From NCBI GenBank assembly GCA_030681635.1, contig JAUXRT010000624.1:1-7597 (forward strand): a DNA stretch of 7,597 nt, given 5' to 3'. Of this stretch, positions 5,671-7,597 are shown one piece after another. The stretch is from Reyranella sp. (GTDB lineage: Bacteria > Pseudomonadota > Alphaproteobacteria > Reyranellales > Reyranellaceae). The notes under the pieces were generated by a model. The model was given only the letters and a program-made list of their open reading frames with translations. It searched no databases and was not told the origin of the DNA. The translations under genes were made by a program, and so were the position numbers. The stretch's first letter is position 1. Every line of letters begins with the position of its first letter.

Positions 5671-6405
5671 CTATCCCTTCTTCGGCGTGTAGGCGCCGCC
5701 GGACGAAGCCGCCCGCACCTCCGCCGCCGTCTTGGCCTTGCGCAGGAGCACCAGCCTGGCCGCCTCGTCGTCGAGCATGGCGCGGGCATTCTTCAGGACT
5801 GCCGGCGCGTGCTTGGGCGGGAACTTCACGGCGCCGTTCTCGTCCATGTGGATCAGGTCGCCCGGCGCCACGTCCATGCCGCCGACCGAGACAGGCACAT
5901 TGACCGACTGCACCGCCATCTCGCCGTGGCCGGCGGTCACGCCGCCCAGCAGGAGCTGGAAGTTCAGCTTGCGGATCGCGTCGACGTCGCGCGACGGACC
6001 GTTCGACAGCATGCCGACACAGCCCACCGCCATCATGGAACTGATCATCATCTCGCCGGCAAGGCCCGCCTTGTTCATCAGCTCGGGCGGCCACTTCTGC
6101 TGGATCACCAGGATGGTCGGCTTCTTCATCGCGTCGAGCGCGTCGACCACGTCCATGAACGAAAGCCGGCCGGCATAATTCGGGTCGGGCAGGCCATACA
6201 CGCAGGTCACGGCATGGCCCACGATCGCGCCCATCTCGGGATAGATGCAGCGAATCGAGGTGTCGGTGTACCAGTTCTCGGTCCAGGGATTGTAGAGCCC
6301 GAGGCACAGCGGATTCTTCGGATAGGTCGCCACCACGTTGGTGATCGTGGGCGTGTCGATCTTGCGCAGCTCGCTGAAGAGCTGGTCGTCGCTTGGCTCG
6401 GTCAT
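5671..6405 (-). CDS. RraA family protein (HMG/CHA aldolase-like)
   Basis: The 244-residue protein belongs to the RraA-like (formerly 'dimethylmenaquinone methyltransferase') fold. The family includes 4-hydroxy-4-methyl-2-oxoglutarate/4-carboxy-4-hydroxy-2-oxoadipate aldolases, oxaloacetate decarboxylases and the RNase E regulator RraA. Landmarks are IDTPTITN near the N-terminus, GLAGEMM (114-120), the family Arg-Asp pair in SNGPSRD (R139, D140) and GDLIHMDENGAVKFP (182-196). The Arg-Asp pair is known to contact substrate and metal in the aldolases. The usual DG before it is NG here (N135-G136). It is longer than RraA proper (about 160 aa), which favours an enzyme over an RNase regulator. I chose the ATG at 6405 because GGGGAA (6420-6415) is nine bases upstream. 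The ATG at 6414 would add MPA, but the same site would abut it. It is followed after three bases by the cyclase and preceded by livM. The substrate is not predictable. Confidence 0.87.
   Translation of the reverse strand: MTEPSDDQLFSELRKIDTPTITNVVATYPKNPLCLGLYNPWTENWYTDTSIRCIYPEMGAIVGHAVTCVYGLPDPNYAGRLSFMDVVDALDAMKKPTILVIQQKWPPELMNKAGLAGEMMISSMMAVGCVGMLSNGPSRDVDAIRKLNFQLLLGGVTAGHGEMAVQSVNVPVSVGGMDVAPGDLIHMDENGAVKFPPKHAPAVLKNARAMLDDEAARLVLLRKAKTAAEVRAASSGGAYTPKKG
5674..5679 (-). promoter_or_regulatory. Ribosome binding site for the cyclase TTG start
   Basis: AAGGGA on the minus strand sits within the last codons of the RraA-like gene, six bases before the TTG at 5667. It supports the non-ATG start and suggests translational coupling. 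Confidence 0.6.
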
Positions 6406-6414
6406 GGCAGGCAT

Positions 6415-6420
6415 TTCCCC
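6415..6420 (-). promoter_or_regulatory. Ribosome binding site deciding between two ATGs of the RraA-like gene
   Basis: GGGGAA lies nine bases before the ATG at 6405 but directly abuts the ATG at 6414. It therefore favours the shorter protein by three residues. Confidence 0.5.
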
Positions 6421-6434
6421 GGTTGGTTCACTCG

Positions 6435-6464
6435 ATTCTTCGCCCGAATGCCGGCGGCAGGCAA
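6435..6464 (-). promoter_or_regulatory. Weak candidate promoter before the RraA-like gene
   Basis: In the 126-bp gap after livM, the minus strand carries TTGCCT (6464-6459) and AAGAAT (6440-6435), 18 bases apart. Each matches consensus at 4 of 6 positions. It would start a short leader containing the GGGGAA site. If real, the RraA-like and cyclase genes can be expressed independently of the liv genes. No intrinsic terminator with a T-tract is visible after livM. Confidence 0.3.
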
Positions 6465-6531
6465 GGGCAGCGGCCGAAGCGGCATCACGGGACGAAAATC
6501 AGGAAATCGAAGGTCGCGAAGACGACGCCCG

Positions 6532-7488
6532 CTAGCGACTTGGGGGCGTGCCATCATCAGCGGTCGCGCGGCGGGATTTCCACCAGTCGGTGAGTTCGCC
6601 CACCAGCCCCTTGCGGAAGGCCATCACGATCACGACGAAGATCACGCCCTGGATCACCAGCACGAATTCTCCGGTGGCGGCCAGGTAGTTCTGCATGGTG
6701 ATGATGATGAAGGCGCCGACGACCGGGCCGATGATCGTGCCTAGGCCGCCGACCAGCGCCATCAGCACGACTTCGCCCGACATCGCGGCGCTGACGTCGG
6801 TCAAGGTCGCGAACTGCAGCACCATCGCCTTGGTCGACCCTGCAAGCCCGGCCAGCGCCGCCGACAGCACGAAGGCCAGGAGCTTGTAGCGGTCGGCCTC
6901 GTAGCCCAGCGACACTGCCCGCTGTTCGTTGTCGCGGATCGCCTTCAGCACCTGGCCGAACGGCGAATGGATGAAGCGGTAGATGGCGGCATAGCCGAAC
7001 AGGAAGATCACCAGCACCACGTAGTAAAGGACCCGGTCGTCCTTGGTCGGGATCAGCCCGCCCAGCAGCGCTTTGCGCGGAATGCCCTGCAGCCCGTCCT
7101 CGCCATGGGTGAATGGCGCCTGGATGCAGAAGAAATAGATCATCTGCGCGAAGGCCAGCGTGATCATCGCGAAATAGATGCCTTGGCGGCGGATCGCCAG
7201 CGCCCCGGTGATCACGCCGAGGGCGGCCGCTCCCGCGACGCCGGCCAGCAAACCGAGTTCCGGCGGCATGTCCCACGCCTTCACGACATGGCCGTAGAAG
7301 TAGCCCGCCATGCCGAAGAACATGGCGTGGCCGAAGCTCATCAGGCCGACGTAACCCAGCAGCAGGTTGAAGGCGCAGGCAAACAGCGCGAAGCAGAGCG
7401 CCGTCATCAGGAACACCGGATAGGCGAACCACGGCGCCGCCAGCGCCGCCGCCAGCAGGACAAGGGCGACCGTTCTCTGGGTGGTCAT
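6532..7488 (-). CDS. livM: Branched-chain amino acid ABC transporter permease, LivM type
   Basis: This 318-residue inner-membrane permease is of typical LivM length. It carries the family signature GYVGLMSFGHAMFFGMAGY (45-63) and several hydrophobic helices. The conserved cytoplasmic loop LKAIRDNEQRAVSLGYEADRY (181-201) is followed by KLLAFVLSAALAGLAG and is where the ATPase docks. With LivH it forms the channel of a HAAT-family importer for leucine, isoleucine, valine or related amides and organic acids. Substrate range in such paralogues is broad and cannot be read from the permease. The ATG at 7488 overlaps the livH stop as ATGA, so the two are translationally coupled. The ATPase genes (livG/livF) and binding protein (livK) are not in the window and probably lie further right. 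A hydrophilic tail of about 15 residues ends the protein. Confidence 0.95.
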   Translation of the reverse strand: MTTQRTVALVLLAAALAAPWFAYPVFLMTALCFALFACAFNLLLGYVGLMSFGHAMFFGMAGYFYGHVVKAWDMPPELGLLAGVAGAAALGVITGALAIRRQGIYFAMITLAFAQMIYFFCIQAPFTHGEDGLQGIPRKALLGGLIPTKDDRVLYYVVLVIFLFGYAAIYRFIHSPFGQVLKAIRDNEQRAVSLGYEADRYKLLAFVLSAALAGLAGSTKAMVLQFATLTDVSAAMSGEVVLMALVGGLGTIIGPVVGAFIIITMQNYLAATGEFVLVIQGVIFVVIVMAFRKGLVGELTDWWKSRRATADDGTPPSR

Positions 7489-7597
7489 TTGGTCTGCCCG
7501 AACAGGCCGGCCGGCTTGACCAGCAGGACGATCGCCATGACGACGAAGATCACCGTGTTGGAAGCCGGCGGATAGAAGACCTTGGTCATGCCCTCAA
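7485..7597 (-). CDS. livH: Branched-chain amino acid ABC transporter permease, LivH type, C-terminal fragment
   Basis: The last 36 residues and the TGA (7487-7485) of a gene entering from the right edge are visible. The peptide has a final hydrophobic helix (NTVIFVVMAIVLLVKPAG) and ends PAGLFGQTK. The 'l.llvrP.GLfG' ending is typical of LivH permeases. Its stop overlaps the livM start by ATGA, matching the standard livH-livM order. The rest of the gene lies outside the window, so length and specificity cannot be judged. Confidence 0.9.
   Translation of the reverse strand, partial: EGMTKVFYPPASNTVIFVVMAIVLLVKPAGLFGQTK

Noticed and set aside
4727..6307. Long minus-strand open frame (526 codons) in another frame across the RraA-like and cyclase genes
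   Set aside because: The translation is Arg/Gly/Ala-rich with no domain, and it is the +1-type shadow of two well-supported genes.
6525..6549. Inverted repeat ACGCCC/GGGCGT at the livM 3' end as a terminator
   Set aside because: The stem is only six base pairs with a long loop, overlaps the stop codon and is not followed by a T-tract on the minus strand.
4978..6744. Long plus-strand open frame (588 codons) opposite the cyclase, RraA-like and livM genes
   Set aside because: It is very rich in His, Arg, Asp and Gly, has no recognisable domain and crosses three well-supported minus-strand genes and their junctions. It is a high-GC shadow frame.

Overview
This 7.6 kb window is GC-rich chromosomal DNA. 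The gene families suggest an alphaproteobacterium or a similar high-GC proteobacterium: Bug-type binding proteins, a Liv-type ABC importer, a periplasmic-sensor class III cyclase and an RraA-like enzyme. The genus cannot be fixed from the sequence alone. No phage, transposon, plasmid or CRISPR signal is visible.

Layout, left to right. Positions 1-150 hold the 3' end of a plus-strand SDR oxidoreductase. A strong intrinsic terminator (152-191) faces it and ends a minus-strand gene for a Tat-exported Bug/TctC-type substrate-binding protein (209-1216). A 161-bp divergent gap carries a candidate promoter. It separates that gene from a plus-strand UPF0114/YqhA membrane protein (1378-1950). A tRNA-Arg(CCG) with encoded CCA (2042-2118) follows, with a promoter-like sequence just upstream. 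Thirty bases after the tRNA begin two tandem, overlapping genes for small paralogous lipoproteins of unknown function (2149-2520 and 2517-2882).

Everything from 2851 to the right edge is on the minus strand. In transcription order it runs: 3' end of livH (7597-7485), livM (7488-6532), an RraA-family protein (6405-5671), a membrane-anchored Cache-HAMP-class III adenylate cyclase (5667-3517), a 59-residue protein (3404-3225) and a 125-residue two-helix membrane protein (3228-2851). livH/livM and the last two genes overlap by ATGA. The cyclase starts at TTG three bases after the RraA-like stop, with its ribosome binding site inside that gene. Gaps of 126 bp (livM to RraA-like) and 112 bp (cyclase to 59-aa gene) may hold extra promoters.

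Likely roles. livHM import branched-chain amino acids or related small amides and acids. The RraA-like protein may be a metal-dependent aldolase or decarboxylase acting on an organic acid. The cyclase senses an unknown periplasmic ligand and should make cAMP, judging by its Lys/Asp purine-specificity pair. No single undescribed system stands out. The best candidates for novelty are the tandem lipoprotein pair and the RraA-like/cyclase/small-protein cluster. No gene-free stretch exceeds 300 bp.
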